A DNA stretch of 37,696 nucleotides from the NCBI GenBank assembly GCA_017437825.1, contig JAFRXC010000090.1, forward strand, positions 1 through 37,696, written 5' to 3'. This stretch comes from Bacteroidales bacterium (GTDB lineage Bacteria > Bacteroidota > Bacteroidia > Bacteroidales > UBA932). The translations under genes were made by a program, and so were the position numbers. Position 1 is the first letter of the stretch, and every line of letters begins with the position of its first letter. The notes below the pieces were generated by a model, which saw nothing but the letters and a program-made list of their open reading frames with translations, did no database searches and was not told the origin of the DNA. Below, in pieces: positions 1 to 7,559 of the stretch.

Positions 1-35
1 AAAAATGAAGGTTTTTTGAAAAAAAGTTTCCAGGC

Positions 36-1358
36 TTACCTGCGGAAGTTTTTCAGTTGCTGCTGAAGGGCTCCCGTAGCAGCCATCTTCATCATCTTCC
101 TGGAGCCTTCGAATTGCTTTATGAGCTTGTTCACGTCCGCCAGGGTGGTGCCGCTTCCTGCGGCGATCCTGCGGCGGCGTGAGCCGTTGAGGCACTCGGG
201 ATGGTCCTTCTCATATGGGGTCATGCTTTGGATGATGGCTTCCGTCATCTTGAATGCATCGTCAGGTATGTCCACGTCCTTGAGAGCCTTGCCAACTCCG
301 GGGAGCATTCCTGCAAGGTCCTTGATGTTGCCCATCTTCTTCACCTGCTGGAGCTGCTTATAGAAATCATTTATGGTGAACTGGTCTCTGGCCAGTTTCT
401 TCTTCAGTTCACGGGCCTGCTTCTCGTCGAACTGCTCCTGGGCTTTTTCTACCAGTGAGACAACGTCTCCCATTCCCAGGATACGGTCTGCGATACGGGC
501 GGGGTAGAATATGTCCAGGGCCTCCATCTTCTCTCCAGTGGAGACGAACTTGATGGGCTTGCCCACAACTGCCTTGATGGAAAGCGCGGCGCCTCCGCGG
601 GTGTCGCCGTCCATCTTGGTAAGTACCACTCCGTCAAAGTCCAGCCTGTCGTTGAAGGCCTTTGCTGTCTCAACGGCGTCCTGTCCGGTCATTGCATCCA
701 CTACGAACAGAGTCTCAGTAGGGTTGGTGGCCTGCTTCATAGCGGAGATCTCGTCCATCAGCTCCTGGTCTACTGCAAGACGTCCTGCGGTATCGACTAT
801 AACCACGCTGATGCCGTCCTTCTTGGCCTGGGCTATTGCCGCGGTGGCAATCTTGACGGGGTCTGATTCGCCTTCGATTGAGAAAACGGGGACGTCTACC
901 TGACCACCCAGGGTCTTCAACTGTTCGATGGCGGCGGGGCGGAAAGCGTCGCAGGCTGCCAGCAGCACCTTCATTCCGCGCTTGCTCTTTATGTTCAGGG
1001 CGAATTTGGCGCTGAAGGTGGTCTTACCGGAACCGTTGAGTCCGGCAATCAGAACTACCGCGGGGTTGCCCTTGATGTTAATCTCCTGATGCTCGCTGCC
1101 CATGAATTCGGCCAGCTCGTCGTGGACTATCTTAACCATCATCTGCTGCGGCCTTACGGCGGTCAGCACGTTCTGGCCTATGGCTTTCTGCTTTACGCGG
1201 TCGCAGAATTCCTTGGCCACCTTGTAGCTTACGTCGGCGTCCAGCAGGGCCCTGCGGATGTCCTTGAGGGTCTCGGATATATTTATTTCGGTAATCTTTC
1301 CTTCACCTTTAAGTATCTTGAAGGAACGTTCCAGTCTTTCGGTCAGGTTCTCAAACAT
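36..1358 (-). CDS. ffh: Signal recognition particle GTPase Ffh (SRP54)
   Basis: This is the protein subunit of the signal recognition particle. It binds signal sequences of nascent membrane and secreted proteins and delivers the ribosome to FtsY using GTP. The 440 residues match the usual bacterial Ffh length. An N-terminal helical bundle is followed by the G domain, with the P-loop GLNGSGKTT at residues 106-114, then DTAGR and TKMDGDTRGGAAL, and a methionine-rich C-terminal M domain that holds the signal peptide and 4.5S RNA. It lies downstream of the GSCFA gene but has its own -7 box (TACTTTTG, 1387-1394 on the minus strand) with TTG 19 bases upstream, so it can be transcribed alone. The family call is secure. 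Confidence 0.98.
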   Translation of the reverse strand: MFENLTERLERSFKILKGEGKITEINISETLKDIRRALLDADVSYKVAKEFCDRVKQKAIGQNVLTAVRPQQMMVKIVHDELAEFMGSEHQEINIKGNPAVVLIAGLNGSGKTTFSAKFALNIKSKRGMKVLLAACDAFRPAAIEQLKTLGGQVDVPVFSIEGESDPVKIATAAIAQAKKDGISVVIVDTAGRLAVDQELMDEISAMKQATNPTETLFVVDAMTGQDAVETAKAFNDRLDFDGVVLTKMDGDTRGGAALSIKAVVGKPIKFVSTGEKMEALDIFYPARIADRILGMGDVVSLVEKAQEQFDEKQARELKKKLARDQFTINDFYKQLQQVKKMGNIKDLAGMLPGVGKALKDVDIPDDAFKMTEAIIQSMTPYEKDHPECLNGSRRRRIAAGSGTTLADVNKLIKQFEGSRKMMKMAATGALQQQLKNFRR

Positions 1359-1386
1359 ATATTTATTATAGTCTGTTTCGGGACTG

Positions 1387-1416
1387 CAAAAGTATTGATT
1401 ATTTCTCTATTTTCAA
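1387..1416 (-). promoter_or_regulatory. Promoter of ffh
   Basis: On the minus strand, TTG (1414-1416) is followed 19 bases later by TACTTTTG (1387-1394), matching the Bacteroidota -33/-7 consensus TTG-N19-TAnnTTTG. Transcription should begin near 1380, leaving a leader of about 22 bases before the ffh start codon. Confidence 0.7.
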
Positions 1417-2258
1417 TGCATCGGCCGGTGCTGGCTTCGGCGCCAGGCTTTAAGGTATTCCTCAATTCGCCCTTTCTGGTCTTCAGGTACGGCAAAACTG
1501 ATGAAGTTTTCCCAGATATACTCCTCGGCCGCGTGGCTGGGGTGAGCCAGGTCCTCGGCATAGAAGCGGTAGTCCCTCAGTTCGTCCATCAGTATCTCGT
1601 AAGCGGGGAAGTACTCGCGGCCAGGGCCAAGCACTTCCTCTACTGCCAGCAGCAGGGTGGCCTTGCTCAGCTGGTTGGCGTGCGCTCCGTCTGCCAGGTG
1701 GCGTATGGGGCTTACCGTGAAGATGAATTCCTTGCCGGGATTGCTTTCTGTTATCTCCCGCAGAACAGCGGCGGTGCGCTCCAGGCTGAGTGCTTTGCGC
1801 TCGAACTCGGCCTGCTGCCTCTTTAAGCAGTTTGAGACAACCTCGCCATCGCGGAAGTAACACCATACAGTTCCGAGGGATATTATGACCTTGTTGCAGG
1901 ACTTCCACTTGAGGGAGGCCTCTTTCAGGATGACGTTGGCGCCTTCGAGGAAATCTGCGGCTTCGGCGCGGGCGAAGGAGGTATGGTGTGAGAAAGAGCA
2001 GACCAGGCCCGCGCCGGCACCCATCTCCACGCATTCATCTTCAGTAAAGGGTTTGCCGCTGTCCAGCCGCTTTATTGACTTGGCAATGGAAAGAGGATTA
2101 TAGAGGGTTCCGAAAGGATTGACGCACACATTGAAACCGGCGTTTCGCATCCTGCTCCCAACAGAGTCGGCAAAGCAACTGCCCAATACGAAGACATTGT
2201 CTTCAAATGATATCCTGACCGAGGATGTTCCCGGTTCCACCCGCGTAAAGAGTTTCAT
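1413..2258 (-). CDS. GSCFA domain protein
   Basis: This 281-residue protein belongs to the GSCFA family (PF08885). It carries the family-defining motif GSCFAD close to the N terminus, within VLGSCFADSVG, and further conserved stretches such as SPIRHLADGAHANQ and YFPAYEIL. The family is thought to be related to SGNH/GDSL hydrolases, where the motif Ser would be the nucleophile and the SPIRH stretch a later block. The substrate is unknown. The ATG at 2256-2258 is preferred over an upstream in-frame ATG at 2288 because a -7 box (TAACTTTG, 2286-2293) would place the transcript start inside the longer version. There is no signal peptide, so it is probably cytoplasmic. Confidence 0.9.
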   Translation of the reverse strand: MKLFTRVEPGTSSVRISFEDNVFVLGSCFADSVGSRMRNAGFNVCVNPFGTLYNPLSIAKSIKRLDSGKPFTEDECVEMGAGAGLVCSFSHHTSFARAEAADFLEGANVILKEASLKWKSCNKVIISLGTVWCYFRDGEVVSNCLKRQQAEFERKALSLERTAAVLREITESNPGKEFIFTVSPIRHLADGAHANQLSKATLLLAVEEVLGPGREYFPAYEILMDELRDYRFYAEDLAHPSHAAEEYIWENFISFAVPEDQKGRIEEYLKAWRRSQHRPMH

Positions 2259-2266
2259 ATTATTCT

Positions 2267-2274
2267 TATCTTTG
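2267..2274 (+). promoter_or_regulatory. -7 box for the outer-membrane protein gene at 2308
   Basis: TATCTTTG matches TAnnTTTG exactly and lies 33 bases before the ATG at 2308. No convincing -33 TTG is seen. It faces the oppositely oriented -7 box at 2286-2293, so the two predicted transcripts start over the same few bases. Confidence 0.55.
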
Positions 2275-2285
2275 CTTCGAAGTTT

Positions 2286-2293
2286 CAAAGTTA
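2286..2293 (-). promoter_or_regulatory. -7 box for the GSCFA gene
   Basis: The minus strand reads TAACTTTG, a full TAnnTTTG match, 28 bases before the ATG at 2258. No clear TTG is found at the expected upstream distance. Confidence 0.5.
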
Positions 2294-2307
2294 CTTATTT
2301 TTATTTG

Positions 2308-3408
2308 ATGAAAAGACTTGCCTTTATTTCGGCTATGATGATATCCTGCCTGTGCGCTTCTGCACAGCAGTTCAGGTACGATGCAAATTTCGATTACATT
2401 TTTATGAACTCGGAGTTCGACCGCAGCCACAATGTATTCGAGAAGTCAGGAACATTGCACGCGGCAAGGCTCACTCCTCTGATAGGTATGGACTGGAATC
2501 AAGGCAGGAGTACAAGGCATTCCCTTCGCCTTGGCGTGGATCTTTTCAAGAATATGGGGGAAGGTCTGCCTGCCGGGGATGTCTTCCACGAAGTCGTAAT
2601 GTACTACAGGGCTGACGTTCCCGTTCGTCTCGGTACTTTCAGCGCGATTGCGGGAATATTCCCGCGCTCTTTCACCGAAGGAGTCTACAGCGACGCTTTT
2701 TTCAGCGATGACGTACGTTATCTGGACAACAATTTCGAGGGTATGTTCCTCAAGTACAAGGCACCTCATTTCTATGCTGACCTCGGCCTCGACTGGTGCG
2801 GAATGAAGGGCCTTACCAGGCGGGAGGCGTTCAGGATAATGTCTTCCGGGATGGTGGATCTTTTCGGAACAGACATATTTGGATTCGGATGGGCTTTTTC
2901 TATGTTCCACTATGCCGGGTCTCAGACGGTCAGGGGCGTGGTTGACAATACAATGGTTAATCCATATCTGACGGCTGACCTGTCTTCTGCAGTCGGGATG
3001 CAGGTTCTCTCCCTCAAGGCAGGCCCTATCGTGGGTTACCAATGGGACAGGGTCTATGACGAGAATACCCATATGCCCTGGGGACTGGAAGCTGTATTTA
3101 CTCTTCAGAACTGGGACTTCGGCCTGGAAAATACTTTCTACAGGGGTGACGACCTCTATTATTACTACGACAAATATGGCGGAGATGTGTATTATGGCGA
3201 GCCATTCTACTCCTGGCCGTGGGAAGGAAGGTCGTGGATGGACAAGATGTCGTTCTATTATCAACCTGTCATATCTGACTATGTGAGCCTGAGGGTGGCA
3301 ATAGAACTTTTCTTCGGCCAGAGGGATGAGAACTGCCCTGTACTTTACCGAGGTTCAAATCAGATAGCCAGCCTCATCGTCAACCTGGAAAGCCTGTTGA
3401 AGAAATAA
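2308..3408 (+). CDS. Exported beta-barrel-like protein of unknown function
   Basis: I do not recognise the family. The 366-residue product starts with a typical signal peptide (MKRL, hydrophobic core, ASA at residues 17-19) and the mature chain would begin with Gln20. The rest is rich in aromatic residues and in alternating polar/hydrophobic stretches with many Gly and Asp turns, as in an outer-membrane beta-barrel, and has a Tyr-rich stretch near residues 285-310. No enzyme motif is visible. The ATG at 2308 was chosen over an earlier in-frame start (2119) because the signal peptide begins exactly there and a -7 box lies just upstream. It ends 8 bases before the nucleotidase gene, so the two are probably co-transcribed. 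Confidence 0.7.
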   Translation: MKRLAFISAMMISCLCASAQQFRYDANFDYIFMNSEFDRSHNVFEKSGTLHAARLTPLIGMDWNQGRSTRHSLRLGVDLFKNMGEGLPAGDVFHEVVMYYRADVPVRLGTFSAIAGIFPRSFTEGVYSDAFFSDDVRYLDNNFEGMFLKYKAPHFYADLGLDWCGMKGLTRREAFRIMSSGMVDLFGTDIFGFGWAFSMFHYAGSQTVRGVVDNTMVNPYLTADLSSAVGMQVLSLKAGPIVGYQWDRVYDENTHMPWGLEAVFTLQNWDFGLENTFYRGDDLYYYYDKYGGDVYYGEPFYSWPWEGRSWMDKMSFYYQPVISDYVSLRVAIELFFGQRDENCPVLYRGSNQIASLIVNLESLLKK

Positions 3409-3416
3409 TAACGATA

Positions 3417-5162
3417 ATGAAAAGATATATCCTTACAGCAATGGCAGCAGCCTCTGTACTTGCCGCTTGCAGCGGACCCAAAGATGGAACATATACACTT
3501 CACGTACTGACAACCAACGACGTTCACGCCGCCTGGTTCGATTCCACCTATGTAGGAGGAGGAACCCAGAGATCCCTGTTTGCCGTCAACTATTACGTTG
3601 ACAGCATCCGCAACGCCGTGGGCAGGGAAAACGTCATGCTGATTGACGCTGGAGACTGCCTCCAGGGAGACAATGCCAGTTATTATTTCAATTACATAGA
3701 CACCCTTACGCCTCATCTCTTCCCGCGTCTGGTCTCATATATGGGGTATGACGCCATCACGGTAGGCAACCACGACATAGAAACCGGACACCCTGTATAC
3801 GACAGGGTTGCCGCAGACCTGGCGAAGGCCGGGATTCCGTTCCTCGGAGGCAATGCGATCCGCACTGACAACGGTCAGCCGTACTTCCCGGTATATAAGA
3901 CCTTCAACCGCGCCGGCCTCAAGGTGCTGGTGCTGGGTTATACCAACGCAAACAACAAGGCCTGGATGAACGAGAACCTGTGGTCTGGAATGACATTCGA
4001 GTCTCTGATCCCTCTTGTGCAGCAGGACGTGGACCGTCTGGCAGCCCAGGAAAAGCCTCAGGTGGTGATCGTGAGCGTGCACTCCGGAACAGGAGAAGGG
4101 GACGGAACAGTCCTGGAAGACCAAGGTTTGGACCTCTTCAACAGCCTCAAAGGTGTTGACGTGTTGATTTGCTCTCACGACCACCGCCCGTACATTAACG
4201 GCAACGACCGGATAATACTGCTGAATACCGGCAGCAAGGCCTCCAACCTGGGACACGGAGAACTAACTGTAGAAATAAAAGGCGGCAAAGTGGTATCCAA
4301 GAGCCTCAAGAGTTCGCTCATACCGGTTGACAGGCTGAAAGCCGACCCTGAAATGAGGGAACATTTCATGCCAGATTACCAGGCAGTTAAAGCGTTCACC
4401 TTGAGGGAAGTAGGGGAGCTCAAGAGGGACATGGTGTTCAGCGACGCCTTCCTTGGAATGAGCGACTACACCAACCTGATCCATACCGTATGCCTTGGCT
4501 GCGCCCCCGCGCAGATATCCATTGCGGCGCCTCTCACCCAGAATGCCACGGTAAAGGCAGGCAAGCTTATCTATAACGATATGTTCACTCTCTACCGCTA
4601 CGAGAACCAGTTGTTCGTGGTCAGGATGACCGGAAGGGAAGTGAAGGATTTCCTGGAGTTCTCCTATGGAATGTGGATTAAGACGATGCAGGAGCCTGGA
4701 GACCACGTGCTGAACATTATTCCCGGTACGGACGCCAGGACCGGCACTGACCGCTGGTCTTTCGCCGAGGCTTCCTACAACTTCGATTCCGCTGCGGGAA
4801 TCAACTATACAGTGGACGTGACAAAGCCTCAGGGCTCAAGGGTCGCCATCAGCAGCATGGCTGACGGCTCCGCCTTCGACTTGGACGCCACCTACAACGT
4901 AGCTATGACATCGTACCGCGCCAGCGGCGGCGGTGGAGCAATGGTAAGGGGAGCGGGAGTGGATACCGGCAACATTGACGAAAGGGTAGTGGCAAGGTAT
5001 CCCGAGATAAGGGATATCATATTCCAGTATATAAACAAGCAGGGCCTTGTGGACCCTGCCGTCATTGGTAATAAAGCCGTTCTCGGCTCCTGGAAATTCA
5101 TTCCTGAAAAACTTGCCGACCCTGCCCTGAAGGCGGACCGCAATCTGCTGTTCGGAGAATGA
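3417..5162 (+). CDS. 5'-nucleotidase/metallophosphatase lipoprotein (UshA-like)
   Basis: This 581-residue protein has an N-terminal lipobox (LAAC, Cys18), so it should be anchored in the envelope facing the periplasm or cell surface. The calcineurin-like metallophosphatase domain shows the usual metal-binding motifs in order: TTNDVHA, DAGDCLQGD, GNHDIE, a His in VSVHSGTG, and CSHDHRPY. The C-terminal half matches the 5'-nucleotidase substrate domain (stretches around NATVKAGKLIYNDMF and the YRASGGGGAM region). Such enzymes remove phosphate from extracellular nucleotides so that the nucleoside can be imported. It follows the beta-barrel gene by 8 bases, which suggests joint uptake or processing, but the true substrate is not proven by sequence. 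Confidence 0.92.
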   Translation: MKRYILTAMAAASVLAACSGPKDGTYTLHVLTTNDVHAAWFDSTYVGGGTQRSLFAVNYYVDSIRNAVGRENVMLIDAGDCLQGDNASYYFNYIDTLTPHLFPRLVSYMGYDAITVGNHDIETGHPVYDRVAADLAKAGIPFLGGNAIRTDNGQPYFPVYKTFNRAGLKVLVLGYTNANNKAWMNENLWSGMTFESLIPLVQQDVDRLAAQEKPQVVIVSVHSGTGEGDGTVLEDQGLDLFNSLKGVDVLICSHDHRPYINGNDRIILLNTGSKASNLGHGELTVEIKGGKVVSKSLKSSLIPVDRLKADPEMREHFMPDYQAVKAFTLREVGELKRDMVFSDAFLGMSDYTNLIHTVCLGCAPAQISIAAPLTQNATVKAGKLIYNDMFTLYRYENQLFVVRMTGREVKDFLEFSYGMWIKTMQEPGDHVLNIIPGTDARTGTDRWSFAEASYNFDSAAGINYTVDVTKPQGSRVAISSMADGSAFDLDATYNVAMTSYRASGGGGAMVRGAGVDTGNIDERVVARYPEIRDIIFQYINKQGLVDPAVIGNKAVLGSWKFIPEKLADPALKADRNLLFGE

Positions 5163-5175
5163 CGGAGGCAGCAGC

Positions 5176-6711
5176 CTATTTTGCGTAGGCTACCGACCTT
5201 GTCTCCCTTATGACGGTGATCTTCACCTGTCCCGGGTAAGTCATCTCTTCCTGGATCTTCTGCGCTATGTCGGTGGAAAGCTTTGCGGCCTGTTCGTCGC
5301 TCACTTCCTCGGCGCCGACTATTACCCTGAGTTCGCGTCCTGCCTGGATGGCATAGGTCTTTGTAACTCCCTGGTAAGCCTTGGCCAGGTCTTCCATATC
5401 CTTGAGCCTCTTTATGTAAGACTCGATAACCTCGCGGCGGGCGCCTGGTCGGGCTCCTGAGATTGCGTCACCCACAAGTACGAGAGGCGCTATGATTGAT
5501 GTCATCTCGGTCTCTTCGTGGTGGGACCCGATGGCGTTGCAGATTTCAGGACGCTCCTTGTACTGCTCGGCCAGTTTCATACCCAAAAGGGCGTGCGGCA
5601 GCTCGGGATCTTCCTCGGATACTTTGCCGATATCGTGGAGGAGTCCGGCCCTTTTTGCAAGCTTGGGGTTGAGGCCCAGTTCGGAGGCCATGATGGCGCA
5701 GATATTGGCGACTTCACGCGAGTGCTGAAGCAGGTTCTGGCCATATGAACTGCGGTATTTCATCCTTCCGATGAGCTTGACCAACTCTATGTTCATACCG
5801 TGGATTCCCAGGTCTATGCACGTGCGCTTTCCCGTTTCCAGGATTTCTTCGTCAAGCTGTTTCTTTACTTTGGCAACTACCTCCTCGATGCGGGCGGGGT
5901 GGATGCGTCCGTCCACTACAAGCTGGTGCATCGCAAGGCGGGCGACTTCGCGGCGCACGGGGTCGAAGGCTGAAAGGAGGATTGCGTCAGGGGTGTCGTC
6001 GACAACTATCTCTACGCCTGTAGCAGCCTCAAGGGCGCGTATGTTGCGTCCTTCGCGTCCGATGATCCGTCCCTTGATCTCATCATTCTCTATGGGGAAG
6101 GTGGTGACGGAATTCTCTATTGCGGTTTCAGTGGCGGTGCGCTGTATGGTGTTGATTACAATTCTCTTGGCTTCCTTGGCGGCATTGAGGCGGGCCTCGT
6201 CTATGGTCTCGTTGATGTAAGCCTGGGCCTCGGTGCGGGCCTCCGCCTTCATATTCTCAACCAGGACGGCCTTGGCCTCGGCCGCGGTCATTCCGGCGAC
6301 GGTCTCAAGCTGCTTGTTTACCTGAGCGGAGAGCTTGTTGTATTCGTCGGCTTTCTTTTCCAGGATTTCGCGCTGGGCCTGAAGGGACTTCTTGGCGTTT
6401 TCGGCGTCTGAAAGGCGCTTGTTCAACTCGTTTGACTGCTGGTTGAGGGTGTTCTCCTTCTGTTTGAGACGCTGCTCGGTCTCGCGGATCTGGGCGTTCT
6501 TCTCGTTGACGTGTTTCTCGTGGTCTGCCTTGAGTTGGAGGAATTTCTCCTTGGCCTGGAAGATTTTTTCGTTCTTGATGTTCTCGGCTTCGATGCGGGC
6601 CTTTTCTATAATGGCCTCGCTTTGCCCCTTGAGAGTGCTTCTCTTGATGATTATATAGATGGCCAGAGCAAGAATCGCTGAGGCAATGGCCGTTAGGATA
6701 TAGTACAGCAT
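5176..6711 (-). CDS. rny: Ribonuclease Y
   Basis: RNase Y is a membrane-anchored endoribonuclease that initiates mRNA decay. The 511 residues show the standard order. An N-terminal transmembrane helix (about residues 2-22) is followed by a long charged coiled coil to about residue 190. A KH RNA-binding domain follows ([15 protein letters not shown]), and then an HD phosphohydrolase domain with the metal-binding HD pair at His359-Asp360 (LLHDIGKV). It lies downstream of zapA and the 6S RNA candidate, and a hairpin at 6732-6763 occupies its short leader. It ends 13 bases from the convergent nucleotidase gene. Length and domains are normal. Confidence 0.97.
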   Translation of the reverse strand: MLYYILTAIASAILALAIYIIIKRSTLKGQSEAIIEKARIEAENIKNEKIFQAKEKFLQLKADHEKHVNEKNAQIRETEQRLKQKENTLNQQSNELNKRLSDAENAKKSLQAQREILEKKADEYNKLSAQVNKQLETVAGMTAAEAKAVLVENMKAEARTEAQAYINETIDEARLNAAKEAKRIVINTIQRTATETAIENSVTTFPIENDEIKGRIIGREGRNIRALEAATGVEIVVDDTPDAILLSAFDPVRREVARLAMHQLVVDGRIHPARIEEVVAKVKKQLDEEILETGKRTCIDLGIHGMNIELVKLIGRMKYRSSYGQNLLQHSREVANICAIMASELGLNPKLAKRAGLLHDIGKVSEEDPELPHALLGMKLAEQYKERPEICNAIGSHHEETEMTSIIAPLVLVGDAISGARPGARREVIESYIKRLKDMEDLAKAYQGVTKTYAIQAGRELRVIVGAEEVSDEQAAKLSTDIAQKIQEEMTYPGQVKITVIRETRSVAYAK

Positions 6712-6731
6712 TTTGTATATATAATTGTTTA

Positions 6732-6763
6732 ACAGTGTCTTGTCAGCGACAAGCAGATACTGT
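6732..6763 (-). other. Hairpin in the leader of rny
   Basis: On the minus strand ACAGT (6763-6759) pairs with ACTGT (6736-6732), and inside it CTTGTC pairs with GACAAG around a GCT loop. An asymmetric internal bulge separates the two stems. The hairpin follows the U-tract of the 6S candidate and lies about 20 bases before the rny start codon. It could be a processing or stability element. No function is shown. Confidence 0.45.
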
Positions 6764-6766
6764 CAA

Positions 6767-6918
6767 AAAGAAAAGCCGTCAGGGCTACGTCGGAAATCTT
6801 AATGATAAGATTTGGGCTCCACCACATTTCAGGTATCCGGTCTGTGCCGGCCCGCCATCGGGCAGTGAGTTACCCGGTTCCTTGGAACTTGTTGTTTCGG
6901 CGGTAGGGTCTGACGGCT
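6767..6918 (-). ncRNA. ssrS: 6S RNA (SsrS) candidate
   Basis: The gap between zapA and rny can fold, on the minus strand, into one long interrupted hairpin. GCCGTCAG at the 5' end (about 6917-6910) pairs perfectly with CTGACGGC at the 3' end (6782-6775), and pairing continues inward through CTACCGCCGAA against TTCCGACGTAG with G-U pairs. Further helices surround a CCCG/CGGG core. A run of Us (TTTTCTTTTT) follows the closing stem, as in an intrinsic terminator. A closed rod of about 145 bases next to zapA is the hallmark of 6S RNA, which in E. coli also lies beside zapA and binds RNA polymerase. A partial -7 box ending in TTTG lies at 6932-6935, within the end of zapA. Confidence 0.78.
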
Positions 6919-7213
6919 AGTCTATATCTTTCAAATAATCTGAGGTCTGGGCTGAGAGTTTCTTGACCTGCTCTTCGAGGGAAGAGAGCTTCTTTTGCAG
7001 GGATATGCGGCTGATGGCCTCGTTGAGAGTCACGAACGCCAGCTTGTCAACCAGTTCCCTGCCTACGAACTTGGCGTCGTATGCTGCCAGTTTCTGGTTT
7101 ATGGCATCGGACGCGAGCCGCATATACTGCTCCATCTCGGGGGAGGACGCCTTTAGCGGATAGGTCTTGCCCGCAATCTTGATATTTATGCTTTGGTCTT
7201 TATTGTCTGCCAT
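6917..7213 (-). CDS. zapA: Cell division protein ZapA
   Basis: ZapA binds FtsZ and cross-links its filaments at the division ring. The 98-residue protein has the ZapA layout: an N-terminal beta strand region (INIKIAGKTYPLKA), the conserved helix with YMRLASDAINQKL, and a C-terminal coiled-coil helix (residues about 60-95). It is preceded by a 90-residue coiled-coil gene with a 2-base gap. Its stop codon directly abuts the predicted 5' end of the 6S RNA. Size and motifs are typical. Confidence 0.92.
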   Translation of the reverse strand: MADNKDQSINIKIAGKTYPLKASSPEMEQYMRLASDAINQKLAAYDAKFVGRELVDKLAFVTLNEAISRISLQKKLSSLEEQVKKLSAQTSDYLKDID

Positions 7214-7215
7214 AA

Positions 7216-7488
7216 CTATTTTTCAAGAAACGAGATGCACTTGTCTATCTCCCTGATGAGCCTGTCAATCTTTTCCTTGGCAACGGCCGAACTGCCTCCG
7301 TTGCCGGTGAATGCTCCAGCCAGTTTCAGATTCTCTATCTGTCTTTTTAAATCAGTGATCTGCTGTTCGCCGGATTGTGCGGCCTGACGGTATTCCTGCA
7401 GCTGGGCGGCAAGTTTAGCATTCTTTTGCTTTTCACCCTCGTAAAGAGCGATGAGACGTTCAAAATTATGCTTGATATTTTCTACCAT
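7216..7488 (-). CDS. Small coiled-coil protein upstream of zapA
   Basis: The 90-residue product is almost entirely predicted coiled coil: heptad-like Leu/Ile spacing from about residue 5 to 55, a Gly-rich hinge (GAFTGNGGSS, about 59-68), then a second helix ending FLEK. No catalytic motif is visible. It is the first gene of the zapA transcript, behind a strong promoter. Position and shape suggest a divisome partner of ZapA, in the manner of the small coiled-coil ZapB of gammaproteobacteria. That is inference from context and not a family match. Confidence 0.75.
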   Translation of the reverse strand: MVENIKHNFERLIALYEGEKQKNAKLAAQLQEYRQAAQSGEQQITDLKRQIENLKLAGAFTGNGGSSAVAKEKIDRLIREIDKCISFLEK

Positions 7489-7504
7489 TTTGACCGATAA
7501 TCCT

Positions 7505-7512
7505 TATTTTTG
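7505..7512 (+). promoter_or_regulatory. -7 box for nadE
   Basis: TATTTTTG matches TAnnTTTG and lies 48 bases before the nadE ATG. It sits back to back with the minus-strand box at 7513-7520. The nearest upstream TTTG is closer (12 bases) than the usual spacing. Confidence 0.45.
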
Positions 7513-7543
7513 CAAATATACTAAACGATTGGCAAAAAAACAA
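7513..7543 (-). promoter_or_regulatory. Promoter of the coiled-coil-zapA operon
   Basis: On the minus strand TTG (7541-7543) is followed after 20 bases by TATATTTG (7513-7520), an excellent match to the Bacteroidota consensus. The transcript should start near 7507, about 18 bases before the start codon at 7488. Confidence 0.75.
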
Positions 7544-7559
7544 TTGACATAATTCATCT

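Noticed and set aside
2446..3264. Long open frame on the minus strand opposite the beta-barrel gene
   Set aside because: No recognisable protein, no promoter, and the plus-strand gene has a clear signal peptide and promoter. It is a shadow of biased codon use.
5172..5190. Hairpin AGCCTA/TAGGCT between the nucleotidase and rny
   Set aside because: Short stem inside the rny coding end with no T-run. Not a convincing terminator.
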